This document shows positions 19,798-34,433 of a stretch of DNA of 64,000 bases, piece after piece (the stretch's first letter is position 1; the number at the start of each line of letters is the position of its first letter). The stretch is from Haloimpatiens sp. FM7315 (GTDB lineage Bacteria; Bacillota; Clostridia; Clostridiales; Clostridiaceae): the NCBI GenBank assembly GCA_041861885.1, contig JBGVUE010000001.1, positions 360,001 through 424,000 of the forward strand, written 5' to 3'. The position numbers were made by a program, and so were the translations under genes. The notes beneath the pieces were generated by a model, which saw nothing but the letters and a program-made list of their open reading frames with translations, made no database searches and was not told the origin of the DNA.

Positions 19798-20725
19798 TGA
19801 TTTGGTTTCTTATAATTATTATTGTAGTCTTATTGATTCTTTTAATAAATGATAAGAGAAAAATTAAGTTGATTAGTTTGAAACTAAAAAATATAATAGA
19901 TAAAAAATCAAATGAAAGAATAAAGTTTAATAATTTAAGCATGGATAATAAAGAAATTGTAAGGAATATAAACAGGTTTCTTGATAAATATCAGGAGATA
20001 TCTCTTGATAATAAAAATTATAAAGAGCAGCATGAAAAGATGATTTCAAATATTTCTCATGATATAAGGACTCCTCTCACAGCTATTTTAGGTTATATTG
20101 ACCTTTTAATGGAGGAAAATATAAGTGAAGAAAAAAGGGTGAATACATTAAAATTGTAAGTGAAAGAGGAAATGCCCTAAAAGATCTTATAGAAGAATTT
20201 TTTAAAATGGCAAAGCTTGAATGTAATGATGTGGAGCTTAAAATAGAAGAAGTTAATGTATCTGAAATCCTAAGGCAGGATATTATTACATTTATGAGCA
20301 AGATTAATGAAAATAATATAATTCCTGAAATAAAAATTGGTGAAGATGAAATTTTTGCACTAGCTGATGAGAATGCACTTCACAGAATTGTGAATAACCT
20401 TATATCCAACAGCTTAAAATATGGCTATGATGGGAAGGTCATTGGAATTGAATTAAAAGATTATGAAAAGTGTATAAAGCTAAGTGTATATGATAGAGGT
20501 AAGGGCATTGAAAAAAGCGAAATTGCCCATATATTTGATAGACTATACACTGAGGAAAAGTCGAGAAATAGAAAGTATCAGGGAAGCGGTCTTGGACTTG
20601 CCATAGTAAAAAAGCTGGTTGAAGATATGTCTGGGAGTATAGAGGTTTCTAGTATTCCCTTCGAAAAGACCTGTTTTACGGTGACGCTTCCTAAAAAAAT
20701 AGATAAAATAAAAACAGATTATTAA
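19797..20725 (+). CDS. Sensor histidine kinase (frame broken in an A run)
   Basis: Restored length is 309 residues. One membrane helix (about 2-18) is followed at once by a linker and the dimerisation domain with His88 in SNISHDIRTPL. The N box is RIVNNLISNSLKYG, and the ATP lid shows DRGKGIE and GSGLGLAIVKKL. There is almost no extracellular sensor, as in small kinases that sense through the membrane or a partner ABC transporter. Frame is lost in the six-A run near 20132-20137; one extra A restores it. Confidence 0.9.
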
Positions 20726-20876
20726 AAGATTTAATAAATTTGTAATAATTGCGTAGTTTTGATTTAAGGATTGTCCTTTATTATTGTATTTGATGAAGGG
20801 ATGATCCTTAATTTATTATTAGAAAGATATTAAAGATATTAAGGAAAGTTAAAGATTATATAGGGAGGAATTTTAT

Positions 20877-21797
20877 ATGGAATATATATTAAGAACATAC
20901 AATCTTACAAAGAAATATAAAAACACAAATGTAGTTGATAATGTAAGTTTAAACATTAAAAAAGGGGAGATATACGGCTTTTTAGGTAAAAACGGAGCTG
21001 GAAAGACAACAACTTTGAGAATGCTTATGGGACTTATTTCTCCAACTAAAGGGGAGTATGAAATCTTTGGAAAGAAAAGCGGAGATAGAGAGGTACTTGG
21101 AAGAATAGGAGCTATTATTGAAACTCCAGGATTTTATCCAAATTTAACTGCAAGAGAAAACCTTGATATTCATAGAAGGATGATGGGGGTTCCTAATAAG
21201 GAGTATATAGATGAAGCTTTAGATATTGTAGGTCTTAGTAAATACGATATTGAAAAGAAAAAAGTTAAAAAGTATTCTCTTGGTATGAAGCAAAGACTTG
21301 GAGTTGCAAGGGCGCTACTTCATAAGCCAGAACTTCTTATTTTAGATGAGCCTACTAATGGACTTGACCCAGTTGGAATTAAGGAAATGAGAGAAACTCT
21401 TATTGAGCTTAACAGGAAAAAAGAAATAACTATACTTGTGTCAAGCCATATACTTCCAGAGATACAAATGCTTGCAACCAACATTGGAATTATAAATAAG
21501 GGAAAGCTTTTAGAGGAAATTGATTATAAAACACTGCAAAAGAAAAACAGGCATTATATAAATTTAAAAGTTAATGATGATAAGAGAGCTTCAGCAATTT
21601 TAGAGGAAGTGCTAAAAATTAAAGATTATAAAGTAATAAGCCCAAATAGAATTAGGATATATGAAAAACTTGATAAGTCAAATGATATTGCAAAAGCTTT
21701 AATCTCTAAAGATGTTGAGGTTTTTGAAGTAAGTGTTATGAATGATACTTTAGAAGATTACTTTGTTAACCTTACAGGAGGGGAGCAGAATGCTTGA
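20877..21797 (+). CDS. ABC transporter ATP-binding subunit, BcrA/LanF type
   Basis: A 306-residue ATPase: Walker A GKNGAGKTT (residues 37-45), signature LGMKQRLGVARALL, Walker B LLILDEPTNGLDPVG, switch His in SSHIL. The C-terminal tail of about 80 residues is of the type seen in bacitracin (BcrA) and lantibiotic-immunity (LanF) ATPases. AGGGAGG precedes ATG by 9 nt. The two following membrane proteins complete the transporter. It probably protects the cell from a peptide antibiotic, under the adjacent two-component system; the ligand is unknown. Confidence 0.92.
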   Translation: MEYILRTYNLTKKYKNTNVVDNVSLNIKKGEIYGFLGKNGAGKTTTLRMLMGLISPTKGEYEIFGKKSGDREVLGRIGAIIETPGFYPNLTARENLDIHRRMMGVPNKEYIDEALDIVGLSKYDIEKKKVKKYSLGMKQRLGVARALLHKPELLILDEPTNGLDPVGIKEMRETLIELNRKKEITILVSSHILPEIQMLATNIGIINKGKLLEEIDYKTLQKKNRHYINLKVNDDKRASAILEEVLKIKDYKVISPNRIRIYEKLDKSNDIAKALISKDVEVFEVSVMNDTLEDYFVNLTGGEQNA

Positions 21798-22536
21798 TGG
21801 ATTGTACTGTGAATTTTTAAAGCTTAAAAGGACTAAATTTTATATTCTTGTTTCTCTTATCAGTTTACTTTGCATATTTTTTTCAACCCTTAATAAAAAA
21901 TACGTGGCACAATTAAATTGGTATGGATATTTTTCAAATTTTGAATTTATAGCTTTTTCAATTTTCTATGCTTTTGTAATACCAAATGTTGTTTCTTATA
22001 TGTTTGTAAGAGAATATCAAAATAAAACAGCCTGCATTGAATTTTCCTATCCAATGGGAAGATTCGGCTCCTTTATAAATAAATTTATAATGAGTGTTTT
22101 AGTTATTGCATGTATCTATATAACGGGTTTTGTTTTGGTTATTTTAAGCGGATTTATTTTTATGAAAACTCCTTTAACAATGACTATAATAGTGGATAAT
22201 TTAAAGGTATTTGCAGTTTCTTTTGTATTTCAAATAGCACTTGTACCAATATGTGGATTTATAGCATCTATAAGTAAAAACATGATTGTTCCATTTATTT
22301 ATTCATGTGCAGTTATAGCAGGAAATGCAAATTATTTAATGGGAGTAAAATATAAGGAGTATATATTTTCTATACTTCCAGCAGCGGTTATTGCAAAATT
22401 AGGTACAACTGTATGTCCAGTTCCAATTCCCATTAAATTAGTAATAAACAGTTTTGATATATATTTAGGATTAACAGTTTTTATATCTGGATTTATAGTC
22501 TGCATTTTATATTATAGGAAGGCAAATATTTATTAA
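21790..22536 (+). CDS. ABC transporter permease (LanE/BcrB-like)
   Basis: A 248-residue ABC-2 type permease with six hydrophobic segments and a short cytoplasmic N-terminus (LYCEFLKLKRTKFY), the typical beginning of lantibiotic-immunity permeases. ATG 21790 overlaps the stop of the ATPase gene by 8 nt and has GGAGGGGAG just upstream; the open frame extends further but without a better start. Confidence 0.87.
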   Translation: MLDGLYCEFLKLKRTKFYILVSLISLLCIFFSTLNKKYVAQLNWYGYFSNFEFIAFSIFYAFVIPNVVSYMFVREYQNKTACIEFSYPMGRFGSFINKFIMSVLVIACIYITGFVLVILSGFIFMKTPLTMTIIVDNLKVFAVSFVFQIALVPICGFIASISKNMIVPFIYSCAVIAGNANYLMGVKYKEYIFSILPAAVIAKLGTTVCPVPIPIKLVINSFDIYLGLTVFISGFIVCILYYRKANIY

Positions 22537-22548
22537 GAGGTGGAAGAT

Positions 22549-23283
22549 ATGTTTAATATAGTAACTTGTGAAATGAAGAAATTTAAAAGATTGTGGCTTT
22601 GGCTGATTATTGGAGTATTTGTTGTAATAAAAGTAAGCACCTTGACGTTAAATACATCTGTTGTAAAAAGTGTTGATGATTTATTTACCTGGGTTAATAT
22701 GACGGTTTTTTCTTACGGATTTCTTATGGCAATTAATATTTTAACTGCCTATGTGTTTGTATTAGAATATAAGAACAATACTATGCTGGTTATGGCAAGT
22801 TATAAAAGTGAAAGATTTAAAATATTCCTTGGAAAGATTATTGCTGTAATACTAATTTCATTTGTATTATATATGATTGAATTTTTAATTCTTGCAGGTT
22901 ATGGTTTAATGTTTTATAAAAGCACTGTTACCTCAGCAGTTTTAATGAAACATTTTCTAATAACATTGAAGTCTTTTGTATTTCAAATGCTTATGATTTC
23001 AGTTACAGCTTCTATTTCACTTGTAAGCAGAAATATTATTGCACCTATAATGTATATTGGAGTACAACTTGCATTAAGCTTTACGTTTTTTGTATACCCA
23101 GCTTCAAGGGCATTTATTCCTTTTGCACTTCCAGTAACATCTAATCTTATGCTTGTAAGAAATACCTATAAAATTATAAGAGATGTTTCAATTATGCCAA
23201 GCAGTGTTATTATAGCGGTTGTACTCTTCGCTTCTGGATTAATCTTCGGGTGCTTTTATATAAACAAAATGGAGATAAACTAA
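22549..23283 (+). CDS. ABC transporter permease (LanG/BcrB-like)
   Basis: A 244-residue permease with the same length, topology and N-terminal pattern (VTCEMKKFKRLWLW) as its upstream neighbour, so the pair forms a heterodimeric membrane part. ATG 22549 is 8 nt after AGAGG; the GTG at 22540 overlaps this site. It is the last gene of the transporter operon and is followed by a long inverted repeat. Confidence 0.86.
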   Translation: MFNIVTCEMKKFKRLWLWLIIGVFVVIKVSTLTLNTSVVKSVDDLFTWVNMTVFSYGFLMAINILTAYVFVLEYKNNTMLVMASYKSERFKIFLGKIIAVILISFVLYMIEFLILAGYGLMFYKSTVTSAVLMKHFLITLKSFVFQMLMISVTASISLVSRNIIAPIMYIGVQLALSFTFFVYPASRAFIPFALPVTSNLMLVRNTYKIIRDVSIMPSSVIIAVVLFASGLIFGCFYINKMEIN

Positions 23284-23291
23284 TTTTAGCA

Positions 23292-23434
23292 GTAAAACAG
23301 CAAGCAATATATGTATATTACAAAGCTAATTCATTTCGCTAAGGAATTCTAAAATTTTAGATTCTAAAATAAGAATTCCTAAGCTCTTTCAGATAGCTTT
23401 TGTACAATACATATATTTGCTAAAGTTGTTTTAC
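23292..23434. repeat. 143-bp imperfect inverted repeat
   Basis: The two arms run outward-in as GTAAAACA ... TATATGTAT ... ACAAAGCTA ... AGGAATTC and its complement, with small bulges, meeting near 23360. The fold spans the gap between the ABC permease and the GrpB gene. It contains no frame and no T tract at its end. It could be a large terminator, a structured RNA or a MITE-like insert. Confidence 0.7.
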
Positions 23435-23542
23435 AGAAATTATAAAGGGATAACTGAAGGGAAAAGTAACAGTTATTGATAAGATTATGAACATGATGTA
23501 TTCTTAAAGCAAAGAGTATTTATTTTTTTAAGGGAGGTATAT

Positions 23543-24130
23543 ATGGGAAAAGAATTGTCAGAAATGACTCTTAAAGAATTGTGGGAGCTATTCCCCATCA
23601 TTTTAAAAGAACATAATACAGATTATAAAAATTGGTATGAAATCGAAAAACAAAAACTTTTAAGCTGTATTGATAAAAAGAATATTATTCGTATTAATCA
23701 TATAGGAAGCACTGCCGTTAAAGGATTAATTGCTAAGCCAACCGTTGATATTTTATTGGAAATAGATAATAAAACCAATATTGAGCAATTGAAAAATATC
23801 TTACTACAAAATGGTTGGTTACTGATGTCATCTCAAAATAACCCATGTATGAGAATGGTATTTAATAAAGGATATACTAAAGATGGGTTCGCAGAAAAAG
23901 TATATCATTTACATGTTCGCTACAATGATGACTGGAATGAACTGTATTTTAGAGATTATCTTATTGAACATGAAGAAGCTTCTAAGGAATATGGTAAATT
24001 AAAATTAAGACTCATAGAAAAATATGAGCATAACCGAGATGGATATACAAATGCAAAATCTGATTTTATTTTGAAATATACAGAAAAGGCAAGAGAAGAA
24101 TATGGTGATAAATATAACCCTAAAAATTAG
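23543..24130 (+). CDS. GrpB family protein (UPF0157, nucleotidyltransferase-like)
   Basis: A 195-residue GrpB/UPF0157 protein. The core RINHIGSTAVKGLIAKPTVD gives the GS..D.D arrangement of the nucleotidyltransferase fold, and HLHVRYNDDWNELYFRDYL is the second conserved block. Some relatives are fused to dephospho-CoA kinase, but the function of the free-standing proteins is unsettled. AGGGAGG is 6 nt before ATG. Confidence 0.88.
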   Translation: MGKELSEMTLKELWELFPIILKEHNTDYKNWYEIEKQKLLSCIDKKNIIRINHIGSTAVKGLIAKPTVDILLEIDNKTNIEQLKNILLQNGWLLMSSQNNPCMRMVFNKGYTKDGFAEKVYHLHVRYNDDWNELYFRDYLIEHEEASKEYGKLKLRLIEKYEHNRDGYTNAKSDFILKYTEKAREEYGDKYNPKN

Positions 24131-24180
24131 CATAATTATAGCAATTTCAATAATCAATATTTCTAAAGGAGGGGTTTAAA

Positions 24181-24419
24181 TTGAGTATTCAAAAAGAAAC
24201 GCTGTACTAATAGTTTTAACTTATTTATTTACTACTTTGATTACAAAATCTATTGATTCAACTTTTAGAATGGCAAGTTATAATCCTTTAGTTGAGGGAT
24301 TCAATATAAAATTATTAATAAGTTTTCTAATATGGATTACAATATATTTAATTATTTATTTTGTTTTAAGTAGATTTGTTTTTAAGGATAAGACAAAAAA
24401 GAGAACTAACAGGTTTTGA
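24181..24419 (+). CDS. Small two-helix membrane protein (frame broken in an A run)
   Basis: An AAAGGAGG site lies 7 nt before TTG 24181. With one A added to the five-A run at 24191-24195, the frame continues into a 79-residue protein with two membrane helices (about 8-25 and 47-66) and a basic C-terminus (KDKTKKRTNRF). Without the correction only the last 60 codons are open and have no ribosome site. No family recognised. Confidence 0.55.
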
Positions 24420-24603
24420 GGCTGTGTAATAAATTTTGTATAAACTTAATAAAACCTGCTCCTTCCCCCAAATGGGCTTTATACCCTAATATTGAATCAC
24501 TAACATAATTATAATGCGGAACCTGCATTTTATTGAATAGAATTGAATTTTTAATTTCAGTTGAGTTTCTAACCACAATATTGTTACCAATGATAACACT
24601 TTC
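24420..24603 (-). pseudogene. Fragment of a left-handed beta-helix (hexapeptide) nucleotidyltransferase-like protein
   Basis: The minus strand reads without a stop through VIIGNNIVVRNSTEIKNSIL and then QVPHYNYVSDSILGYKAHLG. This is the hexapeptide beta-helix pattern of GlmU-like sugar-phosphate nucleotidyltransferases (compare N-V-GDSILG-..HLG). Only about 60 codons remain; both the catalytic N-terminal domain and an intact C-terminus are absent. It lies downstream of the DUF2804 gene. Confidence 0.6.
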
Positions 24604-24641
24604 TCTTCACGATAGTTCCAATATATATTCTTAGGCGTTTT

Positions 24642-25691
24642 TTACCATTTTGCAGTGTGTTCTTCTACAGTTCCAAAAATATGGTTTATGTCTATCTCAT
24701 CTTTACATTCATTTATTATTTTCCCAGAGAAATACCCGTATAGCTGACAAAAGTTTGATTTAATTACAATAAAGTTGTTGATTAAGGACTTTTTTATGAA
24801 GGGACAAAAGATTAAATCTATTTTATTTGAATTTATGGTTTTTATATGCCATTTTTTCATTAAGTTATTTTTATCATAGATAAATTCTACATCTTCTTTT
24901 ATTTTTATTATTTTATCATTTATAGTTATGGCGTTTTCAGTTAAACCAGTTCCGTCGGTCCAGCCACTGCCTAAATTAATACCTATATATTGATTTTTAT
25001 ATTTAGAAGAAAATGAGCACCAATTCCAAAAGGTATTATAAGGGAAGATACCTCTGCCAAAGTCTAAGGAGGCAAGTGAAAATCCTTTTTTAAAGTCTAT
25101 AATTTTATTATTTATAATAAGTTTGCCTGACACAGGAAGACAGTTTTGTTTTGAAGTGAAGTGAAATCTTTTAATACTCCAAGGAATAACCACATTTAGT
25201 GTTTCATGTTTTGGATTATTGTCAATAGCAAAATTTGCTTTTAGAGTACTATTATTAAAATTTTCACAGTATAGGTTTATTTTACTTTGATTATTGATAT
25301 TTTCTACAGTTAATTTAATATCTTTTCTTAAAACAACTATATTGTCATAAACTTTGTTTGGAAGGTTACAACCTATACCAAAAGGTACTTTTATAGTTTT
25401 TTCAATTTGGGTTTTCCTTTTAATGTCTAAAATATAAATAGATATTAATCCGATATAGTCAAAATTAGTTATAGTTATGTTGAATAAAAAGTCTTCTTTG
25501 TATATATTCCAATAATTAAATTTTTTCTTTCGAAGCCAATGATTCTTTATGTTGCAGTTATGCTTTGGAATTCTGCTCCAGCCAACAGAGTTTATGTCTA
25601 AATCAGATTTTTCATTGCATAAATTAAAGTCTTTATTAATGCTTAATTTTTGTTCCTTAAAATTATAATTAGTACATTTTACAGACTTCAT
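24642..25691 (-). CDS. DUF2804 domain-containing protein
   Basis: A 349-residue protein matching the DUF2804 pattern: NVVIPWS.KRFHFTSKQN, the central LASLDFGRGIFPYNTFWNWCSF block, and NLGSGWTDGTGLTENAI. The family is beta-rich and widespread in clostridia and actinobacteria, with no settled function. ATG 25691 has AGGAGG about 15 nt upstream, which is rather far. No signal peptide is seen. Confidence 0.85.
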   Translation of the reverse strand: MKSVKCTNYNFKEQKLSINKDFNLCNEKSDLDINSVGWSRIPKHNCNIKNHWLRKKKFNYWNIYKEDFLFNITITNFDYIGLISIYILDIKRKTQIEKTIKVPFGIGCNLPNKVYDNIVVLRKDIKLTVENINNQSKINLYCENFNNSTLKANFAIDNNPKHETLNVVIPWSIKRFHFTSKQNCLPVSGKLIINNKIIDFKKGFSLASLDFGRGIFPYNTFWNWCSFSSKYKNQYIGINLGSGWTDGTGLTENAITINDKIIKIKEDVEFIYDKNNLMKKWHIKTINSNKIDLIFCPFIKKSLINNFIVIKSNFCQLYGYFSGKIINECKDEIDINHIFGTVEEHTAKW

Positions 25692-26080
25692 AATATATAC
25701 TTTAGAGCACCTCCTATTAAGAATGATGTTGTTTTCCCTAAAGAAAACATGAAAAGCAAAATTTAATTAAATTTTGAAGATACTAAAAAACAAAGAGCTT
25801 TTATAATTTAATTATATCATTTATATTGATTTTATGGATATAATTGTAACAAAAATTGAATTATAACTTACACACTGTGGCCAAAATTCAAATAACTAAT
25901 CCTGGTGTATCAATAGGTAAAAAAGATAGTAATTGTAAGATATAAAGAAAAAAACAAGAATAATTTGAAATGAATAGAAATTAAGGAGAAGTTATATTTA
26001 TTTTTTGTGATAGAATAACACTTGTCGCTGATGAGGCGGCCATTGATTGAAAACAAAGTTTTAAGATAAATAAAAAAATC
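25692..26080. other. Upstream region of the rRNA operon
   Basis: About 390 nt of very AT-rich DNA between the divergent DUF2804 gene and the rRNA promoter. It has no coding frame worth calling. A TATAAT near 25848 and similar boxes may be further rrn promoters, but none has a good -35. A/T tracts next to the promoter could act as UP elements. Confidence 0.4.
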
Positions 26081-26109
26081 TTGACAAAGTTTTTAAAAAA
26101 TGCTAAACT
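26081..26109 (+). promoter_or_regulatory. rRNA operon promoter
   Basis: TTGACA (26081-26086), 17 nt, TAAACT (26104-26109), about 117 nt before the 16S 5' end and preceded by an A-rich tract. Confidence 0.85.
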
Positions 26110-26141
26110 GATTAAGTCGCTTAAGGGCGGCGAGATAAATT

Positions 26142-26205
26142 GGTCTTTGAAAATTAAACAGAGATGATGATGATAAATCATAAAGTCAGTGAATTTGAGT
26201 TTAAG
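26142..26205 (+). other. 5' arm of the 16S processing stalk
   Basis: The stretch from GGTCTTTGAAAATTAAACAG to TCAGTGAATT is complementary to 27776-27815 downstream of the 16S. The pair would form the long double-stranded stalk cut by RNase III. Confidence 0.8.
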
Positions 26206-26225
26206 ATTAAATTCTACAATTATAA

Positions 26226-30999
<4,774 letters not shown>

Positions 31000-31194
31000 A
31001 ATTTGATTCACTGTGCAATTTTGAAAGAACATGTTTCTTTCAAAAAGCTTATGTTAAAGTAAGTTTTTATAAGGTAACTCGCTCAATGTGAGTAAAGATA
31101 GACATCATAAAATTTTAAGTGATTAAGGTAACTCACTAAGCAGAGCTTAGGAGTAAGCGACTATCACAAAATTAAAATTTTGGATATCTGCTTA

Positions 31195-31310
31195 TCTGGT
31201 GACTATGGCTCAAAGGTAACACCCCTTCCCATTCCGAACAGGACGGTTAAGCTTTGAAGCGCTGATGGTACTACAGGGGAGGCCCTGTGGGAGAGTAAGT
31301 CGTTGCCAGG
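31195..31310 (+). rRNA. 5S rRNA
   Basis: A 116-nt 5S, identical to the copy at 1539-1654. It is followed at once by two tRNA-Asn genes in place of the Met/Ala pair of the first operon. Confidence 0.97.
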
Positions 31311-31318
31311 TTATGTAT

Positions 31319-31393
31319 TCCGCGGTAGCTCAATGGTGGAGCACTCGGCTGTTAACCGATAGGTTGGAGGTTCGAGCCCTCTCCGCGGAGCCA
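31319..31393 (+). tRNA. tRNA-Asn (GTT), copy 1
   Basis: A 75-nt tRNA with acceptor TCCGCGG/CCGCGGA, anticodon GTT in the loop CTGTTAA, and encoded CCA. It lies 8 nt after the 5S. Confidence 0.96.
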
Positions 31394-31431
31394 TTAATTA
31401 TTATTTGTTATAAATTTCAATTTGTAAATGT

Positions 31432-31506
31432 TCCGCAGTAGCTCAATGGTGGAGCACTCGGCTGTTAACCGATAGGTTGGAGGTTCGAGCCCTCTCTGCG
31501 GAGCCA
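31432..31506 (+). tRNA. tRNA-Asn (GTT), copy 2
   Basis: A 75-nt tRNA that differs from copy 1 only by a compensated pair in the acceptor stem (TCCGCAG/CTGCGGA). This covariation shows both copies are under selection. CCA is encoded. Confidence 0.96.
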
Positions 31507-31539
31507 TTTTTATTTTTTGAAGTTTTTTATATACAAGTA

Positions 31540-31597
31540 AAAACACATACTAAGAAATTTTTATTTAAGAATTTCTTGGTATGTGTTTTATTTTTTG
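31540..31597 (+). terminator. Terminator of the second rrn operon
   Basis: The arms AAAACACATACTAAGAAATT and AATTTCTTGGTATGTGTTTT (one G-U pair) are followed by ATTTTTTG. Confidence 0.9.
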
Positions 31598-31733
31598 AAT
31601 AAAAATTATATTAGAAGTAAAACTAGACTTGATGGATAATTCTAATTATTTAGAAAATTTAGTTTATTTAAGAGGAAAAAATTTTTTTAATAGAATATTA
31701 AGATAATATACTATATGTAAGGGGGAAATGCAT

Positions 31734-33811
31734 ATGAAAGGTTACGAAACCAAAAATTTAAGAAATATTGCTATTATAGGTCATAGTGGTTCAGGAAAGA
31801 CATCAGTGGCAGAGGCTCTACTATACACTACTAAAACAATAGATAGATTAGGAAGAATTGAGGAAGGTAATACTGTTTGTGATTATGATTCTGAGGAGAA
31901 AAAAGAAAAATATCTATTTCAACTTCAATAGCGCCTTTTAAGTGGGAAAATACAAAAATCAATATAATTGATGCTCCTGGATATTTTGATTTTGAAGGAG
32001 AAATGATAGAAGCATTAAGAGCTGTAGATATAGCTATGATTACTGTTTGCGGAGTTTCAGGAATTCAGGTGGGAACAGAAAAAGCTTGGGAATACGTTAA
32101 TACTAATAATTTGCCAAGAACTTTTTTGTTAATAAACTGGATAGAGAAAATAGTAATTATGAAAAAACAGTGTTACAGTTAAAAGAAAATTTTGGCATAT
32201 CCGTAGTCCCTATTCAATACCCTATTGGAAGTGAAGAGAATTTTAAAGGCATAATAAATGTAATTTCTAGAGTGGCCAGGGTATTTAATCCTAAGACTCA
32301 TGAAATGGATAAAGTAGATATACCAGAGGAGCTACTTGATAAGGTTGAGGAGTGCAAAAATATGATAATAGAAGCAGTTGCTGAAACTGATGAAAAGCTT
32401 CTAGATAAATATTTTAATGAGGGTACTTTAAGCGATGAAGAAATCTATGATGGATTAATAAAAGGCTGTGCAAGTGGCGATATATCACCAGTTATGTGTG
32501 GTTCTGCCTACCAAAACATTGGAACTAATACTTTAATTGAGGACATAGTTGAATGTTTCCCTTCCCCAGAGGAAATAAAGCCTCAAATAGCAATAGATTG
32601 TAAAACTAATGAAGAGATTGAAATAAAATTAAATTCTGATGCTCCATTTTCAGCCTATGTTTTTAAAACTATAGCAGATCCTTTTGTTGGCAAGTTATCT
32701 TTGTTTAGGGTTATTACAGGTAAAGTAAAATCAGATAGTATAGCATATAATGCAAATAAAGAAAAAAATGAAAAAATAGGTTCTATGTATTTTTTAAGAG
32801 GTAAAGAACAAATTTTAGCAAGTGAAATAATTGCGGGAGATATAGGAGCAGTTGCAAAACTTCAGTATACCAATACAGGAGATACCTTATGTGATGAAAA
32901 TTATAAGGTTAAATATAAAGCACCAGAGTTTCCAAAACCTATGTTATCAAAATCAGTTTTTACGACCTCTAAGGGAGATGAAGATAAAATATCTTCAGGA
33001 CTTCATAAGTTAATGGAAGAAGATCCAACATTAAATGTATTCAGAGATAAAGAAAATGCAGAAACAATTATTTCTGGACTTGGCTCTACACATTTAGATA
33101 TTGTTTCTATGAAATTGAAAAATAAATTTGGAGTGCAAATAGAGTTAAAAGCACCTAAAATTCCATATAGAGAGACCATAAAAAAGATTGCAGATGTACA
33201 GGGTAAACACAAAAAACAATCCGGTGGACATGGTCAATACGGTGATGTGAAGATTAAATTTGAACCTAGAGCCCAAGGAGATGAATTAGAGTTTGTGGAT
33301 GCAGTTGTAGGAGGAGTTGTACCAAGGCAATATATTCCTGCAGTTGAAAAGGGTTTAAGAGAGTGTATAAATCATGGAGTTTTAGCTGGTTATCCAGTTA
33401 TAAGATTAAAGGCTACTTTACATGATGGTTCTTATCATCCTGTTGACTCTTCTGAAATGGCTTTTAAAATAGCATCTTCTATGGCTTATAAAAAAGGCCT
33501 TAAAGAAGCGAATCCTATACTTTTAGAGCCTATAATGCATTTAGAGGTTTTAGTACCTAACGAGTATATGGGTGATGTAATGGGTGATATTAACAAAAAA
33601 GAGGAAGAATTCTTGGCATGGAACCGCAAAGTAAAAAGCAAAAATTACAGCTGAAATTCCTCAATCAGAGATTTTAGAATATGCAACAGATTTAAGATCT
33701 ATTACTGGTGCTAGAGGAACTTTTACAATGGAATTTGAAAGATATGAAGAGGTTCCAACTTTAGAAGTAGTAAAAATAATTGAAAATGCAAATAAAGAAA
33801 AGGATGAGTAA
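31734..33811 (+). CDS. Elongation factor G-like GTPase (FusA2 type); frame broken four times in homopolymers
   Basis: Restored length is 693 residues, full EF-G length. G1 is GHSGSGKTS (residues 16-24) in place of the canonical GHIDAGKT, G3 is DAPGYFDFE, and G4 is VNKLD after correction. Domain IV and V follow ([14 protein letters not shown], then [17 protein letters not shown] at the end). This G1 form marks the EF-G2/FusA2 paralogue group rather than housekeeping EF-G. Breaks lie in A or T runs near 31907, 32126, 33596 and 33644; one base added to each gives a single open frame. ATG 31734 is chosen because GGGGG lies 8 nt upstream. The cellular role of these paralogues is unclear. Confidence 0.9.
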
Positions 33812-33817
33812 TTAAAA

Positions 33818-33852
33818 AAACACCTGAAATATTTTGTTTCAGGTGTTTTTTT
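33818..33852 (+). terminator. Terminator after the EF-G-like gene
   Basis: The arms AACACCTGAAA and TTTCAGGTGTT are followed by TTTTTT. Confidence 0.92.
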
Positions 33853-34199
33853 GCATCCAAAATACCAGAGAGTTCCATAACATAAAAGTTATTTGCTTTT
33901 AAGCTAACAGGGTTTTATTAAATGTTTAGGGTACTAATCATAATATGAAATGTAAAAAAATTTATTTATTAATTTCTGTAGTAAAAATGAATAAATTTAA
34001 AAGATTTGTAAATAATAAATTAGTGAAGATGGGTATGTGACATTGAAACAATTTATTATTATATTTTTGCTTGTTAGGTTTAATTTTATGCGTAAATATA
34101 AGTTGTAAGATGTTCATACTAATAAATTCCACTTTGTTAATCAGTTTAAAAGATTTCAATAAACTACAGATAAAGTTTGTGTGTTAAGAGGTGATTTGT
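33853..34199. other. Intergenic region without a recognised feature
   Basis: About 350 nt of AT-rich sequence between a terminator and the 34200 gene. Frames here are short and lack ribosome sites. A promoter for the two small genes that follow must be here but is not obvious. Confidence 0.4.
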
Positions 34200-34433
34200 A
34201 TGTCTCAATATTGTCTTAATATTAAAGGAAACATAAATTTAAGTGATTACTCAAACATATACGATTATATGCAATTTGTAGGTCAAAAGGATCAGCTAGT
34301 TATAAATATTAAATCAAAGAAAGATATTGATTCAGACATAATTGCTGAGATGCTTAAAAATAGTGATTTTAATGTGGAATATGAGGGAGGGAGAAATAGT
34401 GAAACATACTGCATCAAAGCCTGCAGACATTAA
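34200..34433 (+). CDS. Small soluble protein, unknown function
   Basis: A 77-residue protein (MSQYCLNIKGNINLSDYSN...) with alternating hydrophobic residues (LVINIKSK, FNVEYEGG) suggesting a small alpha/beta fold, and a C-terminal CIKACRH tail. ATG 34200 lies 8 nt after AAGAGG. The next gene starts inside it, in another frame, so the two are probably translated together. No family recognised. Confidence 0.6.
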   Translation: MSQYCLNIKGNINLSDYSNIYDYMQFVGQKDQLVINIKSKKDIDSDIIAEMLKNSDFNVEYEGGRNSETYCIKACRH

